Source: Deinococcus sp. Arct2-2 | GTDB lineage: Bacteria; Deinococcota; Deinococci; Deinococcales; Deinococcaceae | DNA: 47,158 nt | Reading direction: 5' to 3' | Assembly: GCF_004801315.1 (NCBI RefSeq) | Contig: NZ_SSNW01000040.1 | Coordinates: forward strand, 1 to 47,158 | In this document: piece after piece, positions 8,820-23,302 of the stretch | How positions within the stretch are numbered: the first letter of the stretch is position 1 | How the letters are laid out: each line of letters starts with the position of its first letter | The notes under the pieces: generated by a model | Database searches by the model: none | Seen by the model: the letters and a program-made list of their open reading frames with translations, nothing else | What the model was told of the DNA's origin: nothing | Made by a program: the position numbers and the translations under genes

Positions 8820-9989
8820 CTATTTCATCGCCTCCACGCCCGGCAGCGCCTTGCCTTCCAGCAGTTCCAAGCTCGCACCGCCACCCGTGCTGATGTGGCT
8901 CACGCGGTCTGCCTGCCCACTCTTGTTGATGGCGCTCACGCTGTCGCCGCCGCCGATGACGCTGTAGGTGTCTGGCCCCAAGTCGGCTACGGCTTTGGCA
9001 ATGGCATTGGTGCCGCTGGCAAAGGCCGCGAACTCGAACACGCCCATCGGGCCGTTCCAGAACACAGTTTTGGCTCCCTGAAGCGCCGCCGTAAACGCCT
9101 TCTGGCTGTCTGGGCCGATGTCCATGCCTTCCCAGTCGTCGGGAATGGCGTTGGTGGGCACGACGCGGGTGTTGGCCTCGGCGCTGAAGCTGTCGCCCGC
9201 CAGCGTATCGGTGGGCAGCACGATTTTGTCGCCGTATTTGCCCAGCAACTCACGCGCTTTCTCCAAAAAGTCGTCTTCGTGAATGCTCTTGCCGATCTTG
9301 CCGCCCTGCGCTTTCACAAATGTATAGGCCATGCCGCCGCCGATCAGCATGCGGTCTACCACTGGCAACAGGTTTTCGATGACCAAGAGTTTATCGGACA
9401 CTTTCGCGCCGCCGATGATGACCACATACGGGCGCTCCGGCTCGTGCAGCAGCTTGCTGAGCGCCACCACTTCGGCGGCCAACAAGGTTCCGCCCGCGTG
9501 GGGTAAGTGCGCGGCCACACCGCTGACTGACGAATGGGCGCGGTGTGCGCTTCCAAAGGCGTCCAGCACGAAAGCGTCGCCCAAGCGGGCCAACTTCTCA
9601 GACAGGGCCGCGTCGTTCTTTTCCTCGCCTGCCTCAAAGCGCACGTTTTCTAGCAGGGCCACTTCGCCTGGCTGCATGGCCTGTACGTCTTTCAAGGTTT
9701 CGTCACTACTGGGCAAGCTGCCAATAAATTTCACGTCGCGCTTCAGCACCTTTTCCAACGCCTCGGCCACTCCGCTCAGGCTGTATTTGGCTTCCGGGCC
9801 ACCTTTGGGCCGCCCCAAATGGCTCATCAGCACCACGCTTGCGCCGCCGTCCAGCAAGGCCTGAATAGTGGGCAAGCTGGAGGTAATCCGTGTATCGTCT
9901 TGCACCACGCCGTCTTTGAGGGGCACGTTGTAATCGACGCGCACCAGCACGCGCTTGCCTGAAACGTTCAGTGAATCCAGTGTTTGCAT
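8820..9989 (-). CDS. pgk: phosphoglycerate kinase
   Basis: This 389-residue enzyme transfers phosphate from 1,3-bisphosphoglycerate to ADP. Substrate-binding segments are visible: [11 protein letters not shown] and MSHLGRPKG in the N-terminal lobe, then GGAKVSDK and the nucleotide-lobe GGGDSVSA near the C-terminus. The frame is open upstream to 10097, but the homologous protein starts at 9989 ([17 protein letters not shown]), where an AAGGAG Shine-Dalgarno sequence lies about 6 nt before the ATG. The gene follows gap on the same strand across a 212-base gap that contains a terminator-like hairpin, and it is followed closely by the NIPSNAP gene. Confidence 0.97.
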   Translation of the reverse strand: MQTLDSLNVSGKRVLVRVDYNVPLKDGVVQDDTRITSSLPTIQALLDGGASVVLMSHLGRPKGGPEAKYSLSGVAEALEKVLKRDVKFIGSLPSSDETLKDVQAMQPGEVALLENVRFEAGEEKNDAALSEKLARLGDAFVLDAFGSAHRAHSSVSGVAAHLPHAGGTLLAAEVVALSKLLHEPERPYVVIIGGAKVSDKLLVIENLLPVVDRMLIGGGMAYTFVKAQGGKIGKSIHEDDFLEKARELLGKYGDKIVLPTDTLAGDSFSAEANTRVVPTNAIPDDWEGMDIGPDSQKAFTAALQGAKTVFWNGPMGVFEFAAFASGTNAIAKAVADLGPDTYSVIGGGDSVSAINKSGQADRVSHISTGGGASLELLEGKALPGVEAMK

Positions 9990-10142
9990 GGTTGCTCCTT
10001 TTCTTCGGGTTGAGTCATCTTGCGTCACTTGCAGAACGCAACCGAACGTCAGCACATCAACCCCATCTCTATTTTCTACAGCCGAACCACACTTCAATGC
10101 ATCCGGCGTTCAATCTGTCTGGCCTGCTTCACGACATACAAA

Positions 10143-10187
10143 ATGGGCTACGGGCGAGAGCGTTGCTGCTCCAGACCCATAGCCCAT
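10143..10187 (-). terminator. hairpin after gap (partial terminator or attenuator)
   Basis: ATGGGCTA and TAGCCCAT form an 8-bp stem, extended by GGG/CCC after one mismatch, with a long loop. On the minus strand TTTTG follows. It lies 15 nt after the gap stop and before pgk, so it could set a higher level of gap than of pgk-tpiA. The remaining intergenic DNA (9990-10142) shows nothing else clear. Confidence 0.5.
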
Positions 10188-10201
10188 CACTCAAAGCTTG
10201 T

Positions 10202-11260
<1,059 letters not shown>

Positions 11261-11376
11261 TCATGCTGACCACGCGTGAGCGAGTCTACTCTACCCGGTC
11301 AAGCCCCTCTTCGTGTCTTCTGGACACCAACCGATCTTTAGACCAAGTTCACTGCCAGCTGTCTAGAAGTTGGCCC

Positions 11377-12546
11377 TCAATGACGGCTGCGGCTGTACGT
11401 CCGCGCCGGATCAGCGCCCACCATGCCGCCTGCCACCGTGCGTGCGTAGGCCTCCAAATAACGCGGCACGATCTGGTCGGGGTGAAAGCGCGTGGTGGCC
11501 GCCTGCCGCGCCGCCGCGCCCATGCGCCGGTACAGTTCGCGGTCACGCAGCACCCTCAGCGCGGCGTCGGCCATCGCGTCCACATCGCCCACTTCGGCCA
11601 GAAAGCCCGTCACGCCTTCCTCCACCACTTCGGGAATGCCCCCAGCGCGGGTCGCCACCACCGGAACCTCACAGCTCATGGCTTCCAGCGCGGCCAACCC
11701 AAAGCTTTCATTGCTGCTAGGAAGCAAAAACAGGTCACTGATGCCCAAGACCGTCTGCACATCCGGGAACGATCCCAAGAAATGTGTGCGCCCGATGACC
11801 CCCAACGTCTTGGCCAACTCGAAGGCTCTGGGCCGCTCCGGGCCGTCTCCGATCATCAGTAGGCGGGCCGGAATCTCGGAGGCCACCCGTGCAAAAATCT
11901 CGATCACGTCTTCTGCACGTTTCACGGGCCGGAAGTTGCTGACATGCACCAGCAGCGCTTCGTCGGGGTGGGCAAAGCGGGCACGCACGGTGGGATCGGT
12001 AATTCGCACGAACCGTCCGGCGTCCACAAAGTTATGAATCACCTCTATTTCGCGGTCTATACCAAACAGTTCCCGCGTCTGGTCGGCCAAAAACTGAGAT
12101 ACCGCCGTCACATGGTCACTGCGTTCTATGGCGTGCCGCGTGGTGTGCCGGAAGGCTGGTTCCGCGCCTACCAGCGTCACGTCGGTGCCGTGCAGCGTGG
12201 TCATCACCCGCGTTTTGCCCGTAATGCCGCGTGCATGAATAGCCGCCGTCGCGTGAGGAATAGCGTAGTGCGCGTGCGTCAGCTCCACACCTTTTTCCAA
12301 AATCACTTCGGTGAGGGTGTTGGCGGCGGCCAGTTCCGGGTACGGTTGATCGAACAGGGCGTAAGCAAAGCCGCTGACCTGATGAAAAAACGGCCCCTGC
12401 ACGCCGCCGTGCCCCGACAGCCGGAACGGTTGCGCCGACCCCACGAAATGCACCTCATGGCCTGCCTGCGCCACCATCAGCCCCAGTTCGGTGGCTACCA
12501 CGCCCGATCCGCCCGCGCTGGCATGACACAACACGGCCACCTTCAA
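11377..12546 (-). CDS. bshA: N-acetyl-alpha-D-glucosaminyl L-malate synthase
   Basis: This 389-residue GT4 glycosyltransferase catalyses the first step of bacillithiol synthesis, joining UDP-GlcNAc and L-malate. Features typical of BshA are the N-terminal [16 protein letters not shown], the segment HAHYAIPHA, and the donor-binding [20 protein letters not shown] with its catalytic glutamates. Bacillithiol is the main low-molecular-weight thiol in Deinococcus. The start is a TTG preceded by GGGAG at a suitable distance. A TATACT box on the minus strand at 12608-12613 is a possible promoter. No bshB or bshC lies in the window. Confidence 0.92.
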   Translation of the reverse strand: MKVAVLCHASAGGSGVVATELGLMVAQAGHEVHFVGSAQPFRLSGHGGVQGPFFHQVSGFAYALFDQPYPELAAANTLTEVILEKGVELTHAHYAIPHATAAIHARGITGKTRVMTTLHGTDVTLVGAEPAFRHTTRHAIERSDHVTAVSQFLADQTRELFGIDREIEVIHNFVDAGRFVRITDPTVRARFAHPDEALLVHVSNFRPVKRAEDVIEIFARVASEIPARLLMIGDGPERPRAFELAKTLGVIGRTHFLGSFPDVQTVLGISDLFLLPSSNESFGLAALEAMSCEVPVVATRAGGIPEVVEEGVTGFLAEVGDVDAMADAALRVLRDRELYRRMGAAARQAATTRFHPDQIVPRYLEAYARTVAGGMVGADPARTYSRSRH

Positions 12547-12856
12547 CGGCGGCTCCCGAACAGGTCAACATCAGAACAAAGTAAGAAAAAGTTGGTCATG
12601 GCTGCGGAGTATAGGACTCCCCCCGCGTCACAAGCGTGTCAAGCACAGCCGATTCGGGCTTTCGACTTCCTGAAGGAATGAAGTGGGGATTATGGAGGAG
12701 GAACTTGGGGGGCCGGGTCTAAGTAAGGCGTTCGATTTACTTGCTGCCCCCACCCCTCCCACCCCCACTCCATAAGCGCCAAAAGTCTTGCCACTTACCC
12801 CGTGCGGCGAGAATCGCACGGACAGACGCGCAGGCCTTGTCTACCTTCATCTGGAT

Positions 12857-13702
12857 ATGCTTGCCGTGCTCACCGATTCCACATGTGATCTTCATCCAGA
12901 CACTGCCCGTCAATTGGGTATCCGAATCGTTCCGCTGAGTGTGCAGCTCGGCACGCGCACGCTGCTGGACTGGCAAGAAATAGACCCGGACGCCGTATAC
13001 GACCACCTCAAGGCAGGCGGCACAGTCAGTACCCAGCCCGTGACCACCGACGCCTTCGAAGCGGCTTACCGTGATCTGTTGGGCAGCCACCAACAAATCA
13101 TCTCCATTCATATTTCGGGTCAACTGTCGGAAACGGTGCAGCACGCCCGCGAAGCCGCCGAACGCTTGGGGGCCACGCGCCGCATTCATATCGTAGATTC
13201 TGGGCTGGCCTCGTCGCCGCTGGCCGAAGCCGTCATTGCTGCCCGTGACGCCATCTGGGCTGGAGCGACTGCCGAAACCGCCCGCCAAGCCGTGGAACTC
13301 GTGCGCCGCGACCTGCACGCCGAATTTACTGTTCCCAGCCTCGAATACCTGCGCCGGGGCGGACGCATTGGCCGCGCCCAAGAGTTCTTCGGCAACATGC
13401 TGGGCATGCGCCCCGTGCTGGCCTTTACCAACGGCCAACTGAAAGCGGTGCGCCGGGTGCGGGCGGCGACGGCCACACAAGATCTGCTCAGTACCCTCAA
13501 AGAACGCTACGGCGATACGCCCCTGAGCGTCACAATTTCCCATGCTGGACGCGATCCCGCCCGCATTGCCGAACTCCGCGCCGCCATGATCGCCAGCGGC
13601 CTGAACGTAGCAAAAGGCCGCGTGCAACTGATGGGGCCAGTGGTGGGAGCGCACGTGGGGCCGGGAACGTATGGGTATATGGCGCGGCCAGTGGAGGCGT
13701 GA
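12857..13702 (+). CDS. DegV family fatty-acid-binding protein
   Basis: This 281-residue protein fits the DegV (EDD fold) family, which binds fatty acids and in Firmicutes (FakB) presents them to the kinase FakA. Visible family segments are [12 protein letters not shown] at the start, [37 protein letters not shown], and [15 protein letters not shown] at the end. No FakA-like kinase is in the window. The frame is open upstream to 12788, but homology starts at the ATG at 12857; TACCTT at 12842-12847 is a possible -10 box 9 nt upstream. The 310 bases between bshA and this gene contain C-rich runs and no supported gene. It ends at a strong terminator. Confidence 0.9.
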   Translation: MLAVLTDSTCDLHPDTARQLGIRIVPLSVQLGTRTLLDWQEIDPDAVYDHLKAGGTVSTQPVTTDAFEAAYRDLLGSHQQIISIHISGQLSETVQHAREAAERLGATRRIHIVDSGLASSPLAEAVIAARDAIWAGATAETARQAVELVRRDLHAEFTVPSLEYLRRGGRIGRAQEFFGNMLGMRPVLAFTNGQLKAVRRVRAATATQDLLSTLKERYGDTPLSVTISHAGRDPARIAELRAAMIASGLNVAKGRVQLMGPVVGAHVGPGTYGYMARPVEA

Positions 13703-13743
13703 GGAACGTGGAGTGTGGATCGTAGAGCGTGGGAACGGATGAA

Positions 13744-13773
13744 GGGGGCCAGAGCAGTTACGCTCTGGCCCCC
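13744..13773 (+). terminator. intrinsic terminator after degV gene
   Basis: GGGGGCCAGAGC and GCTCTGGCCCCC make a perfect 12-bp stem (14 bp counting AA/TT) with a 6-nt loop, followed by TTTTT at 13774-13778. It separates the degV gene from the convergent ileS. Confidence 0.93.
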
Positions 13774-13785
13774 TTTTTGCCAGCT

Positions 13786-17058
<3,273 letters not shown>

Positions 17059-17111
17059 GGGATGTCCTTTTGGGTGGGAGAGTTGGTGGGGCGGTAAGTT
17101 TCTGGGGGCTT

Positions 17112-17240
17112 GGTCTAAGGGTCTAGGGTCTAAGGTGCAGAGAATTGAGGTTTTGGGTGAACCCCCCGTTGCTTCGCAACGCCCCCCCTTAGAGGGGAGA
17201 AAAAGTGCGTTGTCGTTTGGGTTGCTTAGACCCTTAGACC
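17112..17240. repeat. intergenic repeat element B with inverted GGTCTAAGGG ends
   Basis: The left end 17112-17135 holds GGTCTAAGGGTCTA plus a further GGGTCTAAGG. The right end 17226-17240 is its inverted counterpart, TTAGACCCTTAGACC. The core holds the hairpin CGTTGC-TTC-GCAACG at 17167-17181, then C-rich and AGAGGGGAG runs. The 10-mer GTGCGTTGTC (17205-17214) is shared with the left flank of element A at 611-620. Element B lies in the gap between the cupin gene and ileS, 54 bases upstream of the ileS start, so it is probably part of the ileS mRNA. Confidence 0.6.
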
Positions 17241-17249
17241 GCCTTCAAG

Positions 17250-17594
17250 TCAATCCACGATAAACAACCTCGCGCCCGCTTCCCCCGTGCTGGACCGGTG
17301 GGCCTCTGCGCCGTCGGCCACCTGATAGCTCATGCCTGCGCGGAGGGTAAAGGTGCGGCCATCTTCCAGCTCGGTCAGCAACTCGCCTTCCAGCACAAGC
17401 AGCACATGGCCTTTGCTGCACCAATGATCGGCCAGATAACCGGGGCTGTACTCCACGCAGCGCACCCGCGTCTTGTTCTCGGCTGGGCCAAAATACTGCG
17501 TGCGCCACGTCGCCGCCCCCCGTTTGCCGGGGTGGTGCGTGGGGGCAACGGTAGCCCAGTCGGTCACGCCAAACGGAATATCGGTGAGTTGCAT
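17250..17594 (-). CDS. DHCW-motif cupin fold protein
   Basis: This 114-residue protein is a small single-domain cupin of the family named for a DHCW-type motif, seen here as ADHWCSKGHVLLVLEGEL. The His, Cys and His of that segment and the later ELEDGRTFTLRAGMSYQVAD fit the two cupin boxes. No activity is established for the family. The frame is open upstream to 17708, but a GAGG Shine-Dalgarno sequence and homology both support the ATG at 17594. The gene lies directly downstream of an Ile-type T-box leader and upstream of ileS, all on the minus strand. It should therefore be made under the same isoleucine-responsive control, which is unusual for a cupin. Confidence 0.88.
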   Translation of the reverse strand: MQLTDIPFGVTDWATVAPTHHPGKRGAATWRTQYFGPAENKTRVRCVEYSPGYLADHWCSKGHVLLVLEGELLTELEDGRTFTLRAGMSYQVADGAEAHRSSTGEAGARLFIVD

Positions 17595-17630
17595 ACGGAA
17601 ACCTCGCAGAGATGAGGGGAAGGCGGGCAC

Positions 17631-17880
17631 AAAAAAGACGGCACGCCACAGCGGAAAATGCTGGGACGCGCCGCCTGTACAGTCTGCTGCGGTTGTGCGT
17701 GGTACCACCCAACTTCACTCCAACCCTCTTTAGAAAAAAGCATGGGAGTCTCGTTGCGGCCCTCTGTCGGGGGGGTGTCCGGGGCGGTCTAGTCGGCCTT
17801 TATGGGCCTTTCTTCGCCCAGCGCGGCGGGAGATCTTCGGTGGGTGCGGCTGGCATCAGGCTTTCACCGTCCCTGATTCG
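17631..17880 (-). promoter_or_regulatory. T-box riboswitch with isoleucine specifier and terminator
   Basis: Read on the minus strand, the conserved T-box sequence GAAGTTGGGTGGTACCACGC lies at 17716-17697. Its UGGU can pair with the ACCA end of uncharged tRNA. About 116 nt upstream is a short stem I: GGGA (17873-17870) pairs with TCCC (17831-17828), and CGGTG (17869-17865) with CACCG (17842-17838). The unpaired AAGATC between the two 3' arms contains the Ile codon ATC at 17834-17832. Downstream is a terminator, GGCGCGTCCCAGC with GCTGTGGCGTGCC (17672-17640), then GTCTTTTTT. The short stem I resembles reduced ileS T-boxes. The leader ends 36 bases before the cupin start, and ileS follows. Confidence 0.85.
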
Positions 17881-17963
17881 CTGTGGCTGCCCTGCACTCC
17901 CTACTGGCCCGACGTTCGCTGTGTGTTGTGGCCTCAACTCACGCGGGAGCCGGGGCAATGCTC

Positions 17964-17993
17964 ATGGTAGGGCGGCATGATGGCAGCGGTCAA
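17964..17993 (-). promoter_or_regulatory. promoter for the T-box-cupin-ileS transcript
   Basis: On the minus strand there is TTGACC (17993-17988), an 18-nt spacer and TACCAT (17969-17964). The start point would be near 17957, about 77 nt before the T-box stem I. This is one of the few places in the window with both a -35 and a -10 hexamer. Confidence 0.55.
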
Positions 17994-18214
17994 TGCGTCA
18001 TATGACAGAGTACCGTCTATACAGCCCATTACCAGACATTTACAGACCCCCCGTCCCACTTGTGGGTATGCTAGGGCTTACGGAAGAACAAGCAGTGGTG
18101 TGCCGTCCCAAAAGCGTTGGCCTCCCGCCTTGTTTTGTCTTCCGCTTGCCGCACCGTCCCTTGCCGCCTTCCGCTACTGACGACTTGGTCATGGATTCCT
18201 GAACAAGTTGCGTT

Positions 18215-18220
18215 TACAAT
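18215..18220 (+). promoter_or_regulatory. candidate -10 box for the rho leader transcript
   Basis: TACAAT fits TANNNT and lies 20 nt before the leader-ORF ATG at 18241. It leaves a short 5' leader with the GGGAG ribosome-binding site (18229-18233). The preceding stretch 17994-18214 contains no convincing gene; a 69-codon open frame there has no support. Confidence 0.4.
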
Positions 18221-18240
18221 TCCCTATAGGGAGTGAGAAC

Positions 18241-18338
18241 ATGAAATTTTTTACAGACACGGCGGTGTTTTCGGAGAGGAAGACCGCTTATTTTACCGAG
18301 GATGGTCAGAGTGAGCGGTTAGGACAGGAGCGGCGACC

Positions 18339-18342
<4 letters not shown>
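18241..18342 (+). CDS. 33-residue leader ORF overlapping rho
   Basis: An ATG at 18241 preceded by GGGAGTGAGAAC (a good Shine-Dalgarno at 7-8 nt) opens a 33-codon frame. It begins MKFFTDTAVFSERK and ends GQERRP at a TGA (18340-18342). That TGA overlaps the rho ATG (18339-18341) as ATGA, the arrangement of translationally coupled genes. It resembles nothing I recognise. Its position recalls the short leader peptide upstream of rho in E. coli, although the sequences are unlike each other. It may couple rho translation to ribosome movement or take part in rho autoregulation; this is inference. Confidence 0.6.
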
Positions 18343-19619
<1,277 letters not shown>

Positions 19620-19624
19620 TTCCC

Positions 19625-19673
19625 TGCCTGTGCCGACCTTGCCTGTGCCCAGCTTGCTTGTGCTGACCCTGCC
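19625..19673 (+). repeat. three imperfect 15-bp tandem repeats after rho
   Basis: Three successive 15-mers (TGCCTGTGCCGACCT, TGCCTGTGCCCAGCT, TGCTTGTGCTGACCC), then TGCC, begin 6 bases after the rho stop. The 114 bases between rho and the next gene are C-rich and very poor in A on the plus strand, a composition like Rho-loading (rut) sites. No hairpin terminator is visible here. Confidence 0.6.
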
Positions 19674-19733
19674 TTCTTTCCCGCCGCCTGCGTCCCGTGT
19701 GGTCAGGCGGCCACCCATGACCGGAGTTTGTTA

Positions 19734-21137
19734 GTGCCTGACTGTTTCCGCCCCTTCCCGGCCTCTCGCGCCCGCCTCCTGAACGCCCTGAGCTTGACCC
19801 TCCTTGCCGCAACGTGGTCTAGCCCTGCCCACGCCGCGCCGCTCCTGCCTGATCCCGCCGCACTGCTTCAACCCGCCCCTGCCGTGCGCCTAGAACGTGT
19901 TTCCGCAGCTCCCACCGTGCTGATCGTGACCGACACCCGCCAAACCTCGGCGGCAGTGGCCCGGCGCTACGGTGTGCCCGCAGACGCCGTCGATCTGTTG
20001 CCCACCAAAGAACCGGGCGTGCGAGTGCGCCGCGTCAAATTGCCCGCCGAAGATTCCGCCGCCGTGCCCGTGCGCCCCGCATCGGTGATCGACTACACGG
20101 TGCGGCCCGGCGAAACCCTTGATTCGGTGGCCCGCCGCCACCGCCTGAGTCTCGTCGAACTGCTGGGCGCAAACTTAGAGCGCGAAAGCTTGGATGACCT
20201 GAAAGTGGGCGAAACCGTGCGGATTCCCACCGCCCAAACAGGCGTCCTCGTTCGCATCAAGCCCGGTCAGACGGCCCTGTCTCTGATCGCAGGCTACGGC
20301 GCAGACCTTCAGGCCACCGCGCAGGCCAACGGCGTGCTGCCCACCGAACTCGGCGTGGAAGACGAACTGCTGTTGCCCGGCATCTTGGCCGAAAGCTTTC
20401 ACGAGCAACTCGTAGAGCGCCGTGAGAACGAGGAAAAGGCCGAAGCCGACGCCCGCATCTTGGCCCAGTACACCCGCTTTACCCAGTGGAAAAAAGACCG
20501 CGAACGCGCCAGCCTAGAAGCAAAATACGCCCAGCAAGCCAAATACGAAGCTTTCCTTGCTTGGAAGACCAGCCCGGAGCGTCAGCGCACCATCGCGGCC
20601 TACCAGCGTCAAGTGCAATATGAAGCCGCCGAAGCCGCCCGCCGCACCCGTGAACGGGAAGCCCAGCGCGAGGCCGCTGCCAACCGCGCCGCCGCAACCA
20701 CGGCTGTCTCAAGTTCCAACATAGGCCGCGACGTGCCCGGCACGCGGGTCACGGCGGGCGGCGGCCTCGCGTGGCCCATGCGCTCCTACCGCATCACCAG
20801 CCGTTACGGAGAGCGCGATATCGCCTTCCACCGGCAAGTCTTCCACGGCGGTGTGGACTTGGCGGCCCCGGCAGGCACGCCCATTTACGCGGCGTCTAGT
20901 GGCACGGTCACCCAAAGCGGCTACGGCGATTACGGCCTGAATGTGTTCACCAACAGCGGCAATTCCACGCTGGTCTACGGCCACATGAGCCGCACCGCCG
21001 TCTCTGCGGGACAACCGGTTTCACGCGGCCAACTGATCGGCTACGTGGGCTGCTCGGGCATCTGCACCGGGCCACACCTGCACTTTGAAATCCGGCTGGG
21101 CGGGCAAACTGTCGATCCGTTGGCGCTCCTGCCATGA
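19734..21137 (+). CDS. secreted peptidoglycan peptidase, two LysM and M23 domains
   Basis: This 467-residue exported protein probably cuts peptidoglycan cross-links. The signal peptide (LLNALSLTLLAATWSSPAHA) ends at a likely AHA-AP cleavage site. Two LysM repeats follow (DYTVRPGETLDSVARRH and a second beginning VRIKPGQTALSLIAGYG). Next is a charged, helical, probably coiled-coil stretch of about 110 residues. The C-terminal M23 (LytM) domain carries the zinc ligands in HGGVDLA and HLHFE. The GTG at 19734 is chosen because GGAG (19723-19726) lies 7 nt upstream; a TTG at 19728 is too close to it. Its stop overlaps the next gene by 4 bases. Confidence 0.92.
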   Translation: MPDCFRPFPASRARLLNALSLTLLAATWSSPAHAAPLLPDPAALLQPAPAVRLERVSAAPTVLIVTDTRQTSAAVARRYGVPADAVDLLPTKEPGVRVRRVKLPAEDSAAVPVRPASVIDYTVRPGETLDSVARRHRLSLVELLGANLERESLDDLKVGETVRIPTAQTGVLVRIKPGQTALSLIAGYGADLQATAQANGVLPTELGVEDELLLPGILAESFHEQLVERRENEEKAEADARILAQYTRFTQWKKDRERASLEAKYAQQAKYEAFLAWKTSPERQRTIAAYQRQVQYEAAEAARRTREREAQREAAANRAAATTAVSSSNIGRDVPGTRVTAGGGLAWPMRSYRITSRYGERDIAFHRQVFHGGVDLAAPAGTPIYAASSGTVTQSGYGDYGLNVFTNSGNSTLVYGHMSRTAVSAGQPVSRGQLIGYVGCSGICTGPHLHFEIRLGGQTVDPLALLP

Positions 21138-21577
21138 CCCAGCCCGGCGAGGAAAGCGCACCCCTGCACCTGCTCGTGGTGGACGACGAGGCCCAGATTC
21201 TGGAGCTGCTCGACCTAACCCTTACCATGAGCGGTTTCCTCGTGACCACCGCCCGCAGCGGCCCAGACGCGCTGGCGTTGGCCCAAGCTCGGTTGGTACA
21301 ATCTCAATCGTTGCAGTCGCAGATGTTCGACGTGGTAGTGCTCGACATCCTGATGACCCCTTGGGACGGCTTCGAAACAGTGCGCCAGTTGCACGCCGCG
21401 CTCGGTGCCGCCTTGCCGCCCGTCGTGTTCTTGTCCGGCCTCAACCGCGCCGCACAGGTGCCTGATCTCGCCGGAGCCTTGATCGCCGCTTACCTCATCA
21501 AACCTTTCCGGCCCTCGCAACTCGTGGAAGTCATCGGTCAGGTGGCCCGCGCTGCCCGAGATCGTCATCTAGATTGA
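21134..21577 (+). CDS. single-domain response regulator (CheY-like)
   Basis: This 147-residue protein is a receiver domain with no DNA-binding or output domain. The acidic pocket DDE is in LLVVDDEAQILELL, the phospho-acceptor Asp in VVVLDILMTPWDGFE, and the conserved Lys in YLIKPFRPSQL. A glutamine/serine-rich insertion (VQSQSLQSQ) precedes the phosphorylated strand. Its ATG overlaps the TGA of the M23 peptidase gene (ATGA), so the two are translationally coupled. No histidine kinase lies in the window. A role in controlling cell-wall hydrolysis or division is inferred from this coupling only. Confidence 0.9.
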   Translation: MTQPGEESAPLHLLVVDDEAQILELLDLTLTMSGFLVTTARSGPDALALAQARLVQSQSLQSQMFDVVVLDILMTPWDGFETVRQLHAALGAALPPVVFLSGLNRAAQVPDLAGALIAAYLIKPFRPSQLVEVIGQVARAARDRHLD

Positions 21578-21592
21578 CAGCGCAGCCCAACT

Positions 21593-21644
21593 GGTCAGAC
21601 TGACCCCATTTTCTTCCCTCATCTGGCCCTATCATTGGGGTCAG
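21593..21644. promoter_or_regulatory. candidate operator: GGTCAG/CTGACC palindromes before pdxS
   Basis: GGTCAGACTGACC (21593-21605) is a perfect 13-bp palindrome. CTGACCCCA (21600-21608) is also the inverted partner of TGGGGTCAG (21636-21644), with a 27-nt spacer. The last copy lies 8 bp upstream of the pdxS -10 box, where a bound protein would affect RNA polymerase. The pattern suggests a dimeric regulator; the regulator is unknown. Confidence 0.5.
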
Positions 21645-21652
21645 ATTTTCTT

Positions 21653-21658
21653 TACGCT
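21653..21658 (+). promoter_or_regulatory. -10 box for leaderless pdxS
   Basis: TACGCT ends 6 nt before the pdxS ATG at 21665, consistent with a leaderless transcript. Confidence 0.55.
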
Positions 21659-21664
21659 CTGTTC

Positions 21665-22555
<891 letters not shown>

Positions 22556-22566
22556 GTAAGGGTGCC

Positions 22567-22654
22567 GTTCAGCTCCGGCTGAACCCGGAAGGTCATCTGA
22601 ATCACCCCACCATTCACCACCCGAACAGGGGAGACGGCCACCACCGTTCTCCCC
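22567..22654 (+). promoter_or_regulatory. two hairpins between pdxS and pdxT
   Basis: GTTCAGC-TCCG-GCTGAAC (22567-22584) is a 7-bp stem closed by a C-UCCG-G tetraloop of the stable UNCG class. A second hairpin pairs GGGGAGACGG (22628-22637) with CCGTTCTCCCC (22644-22654), with one bulged base. Neither has a T run. They may stabilise pdxS mRNA or adjust the subunit ratio. A GAGGTG Shine-Dalgarno sequence follows before the pdxT ATG. Confidence 0.5.
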
Positions 22655-22673
22655 CTTCCCATGAGGTGTTTTT

Positions 22674-23282
22674 ATGACTCAACCCCAACTCGGCGTCCTC
22701 GCCCTGCAAGGCGCATTCCGCGAACACCGCCAACGCCTTGAAACTTTGGGCGCAAGCGTCAAAGAAGTCCGCTTGCCCGCCGACTTGCACGGCCTTTCCG
22801 GTCTGATCATTCCCGGCGGCGAAAGCACCACGATGGCCCGCCTGATGACCGACTACGCCCTCTGGCAGCCCGTCCGGGACTTCTATGCACGCGGCGGCGC
22901 AATTTGGGGCACCTGTGCCGGAGCCATTTTGCTGGCCCGAGAAATCAACGGCGCACCACCTCAATTCGGCGCACAGGACAGCCTTAGCCTGATGGACATT
23001 CGCGTTCGCCGCAATGCCTTCGGGCGGCAGGTGGATTCCTTCACGACGCCGCTAACCGTGACCGGATTAGAGCAGCCCTTCCCCGCCGTGTTCATTCGCG
23101 CCCCAGTTATCGAAAGTGTGGGAGAAGACGTAGACGTGCTGGCCCAGCATGACGGCCAAGTCGTTGTGGCCCGCCAAGGCCGCTTATTGGCGAGTTCATT
23201 TCACCCTGAACTCACGCCTGACCCGCGCTTACACGATCTTTTCTTAGGATTGGTGCAGTCGGCCATTCCCGCAGGCGCATGA
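22674..23282 (+). CDS. pdxT: pyridoxal 5'-phosphate synthase glutaminase subunit PdxT
   Basis: This 202-residue class I glutaminase supplies ammonia to PdxS. The opening GVLALQGAFREHRQ and the oxyanion-region IPGGESTTMARL are diagnostic. The catalytic cysteine is in IWGTCAGAILLA (residue 81), and the His/Glu pair is in SSFHPELTPD near the C-terminus. GAGGTG precedes the ATG at a normal distance. It ends at a hairpin shared with the convergent oxidoreductase gene. Confidence 0.97.
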   Translation: MTQPQLGVLALQGAFREHRQRLETLGASVKEVRLPADLHGLSGLIIPGGESTTMARLMTDYALWQPVRDFYARGGAIWGTCAGAILLAREINGAPPQFGAQDSLSLMDIRVRRNAFGRQVDSFTTPLTVTGLEQPFPAVFIRAPVIESVGEDVDVLAQHDGQVVVARQGRLLASSFHPELTPDPRLHDLFLGLVQSAIPAGA

Positions 23283-23302
23283 AATTTGACTGAAAATCAA
23301 AC

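Noticed and set aside
12714..12728. GGGTCTAAGTAAGG as a further copy of the GGTCTAAGGG repeat
   Set aside because: Only about nine bases match and no inverted partner or core hairpin lies nearby.
17993..18202. A 69-codon frame upstream of the rho leader ORF
   Set aside because: No Shine-Dalgarno or -10 box at a suitable distance, and no recognisable sequence. It overlaps the divergent promoter region.
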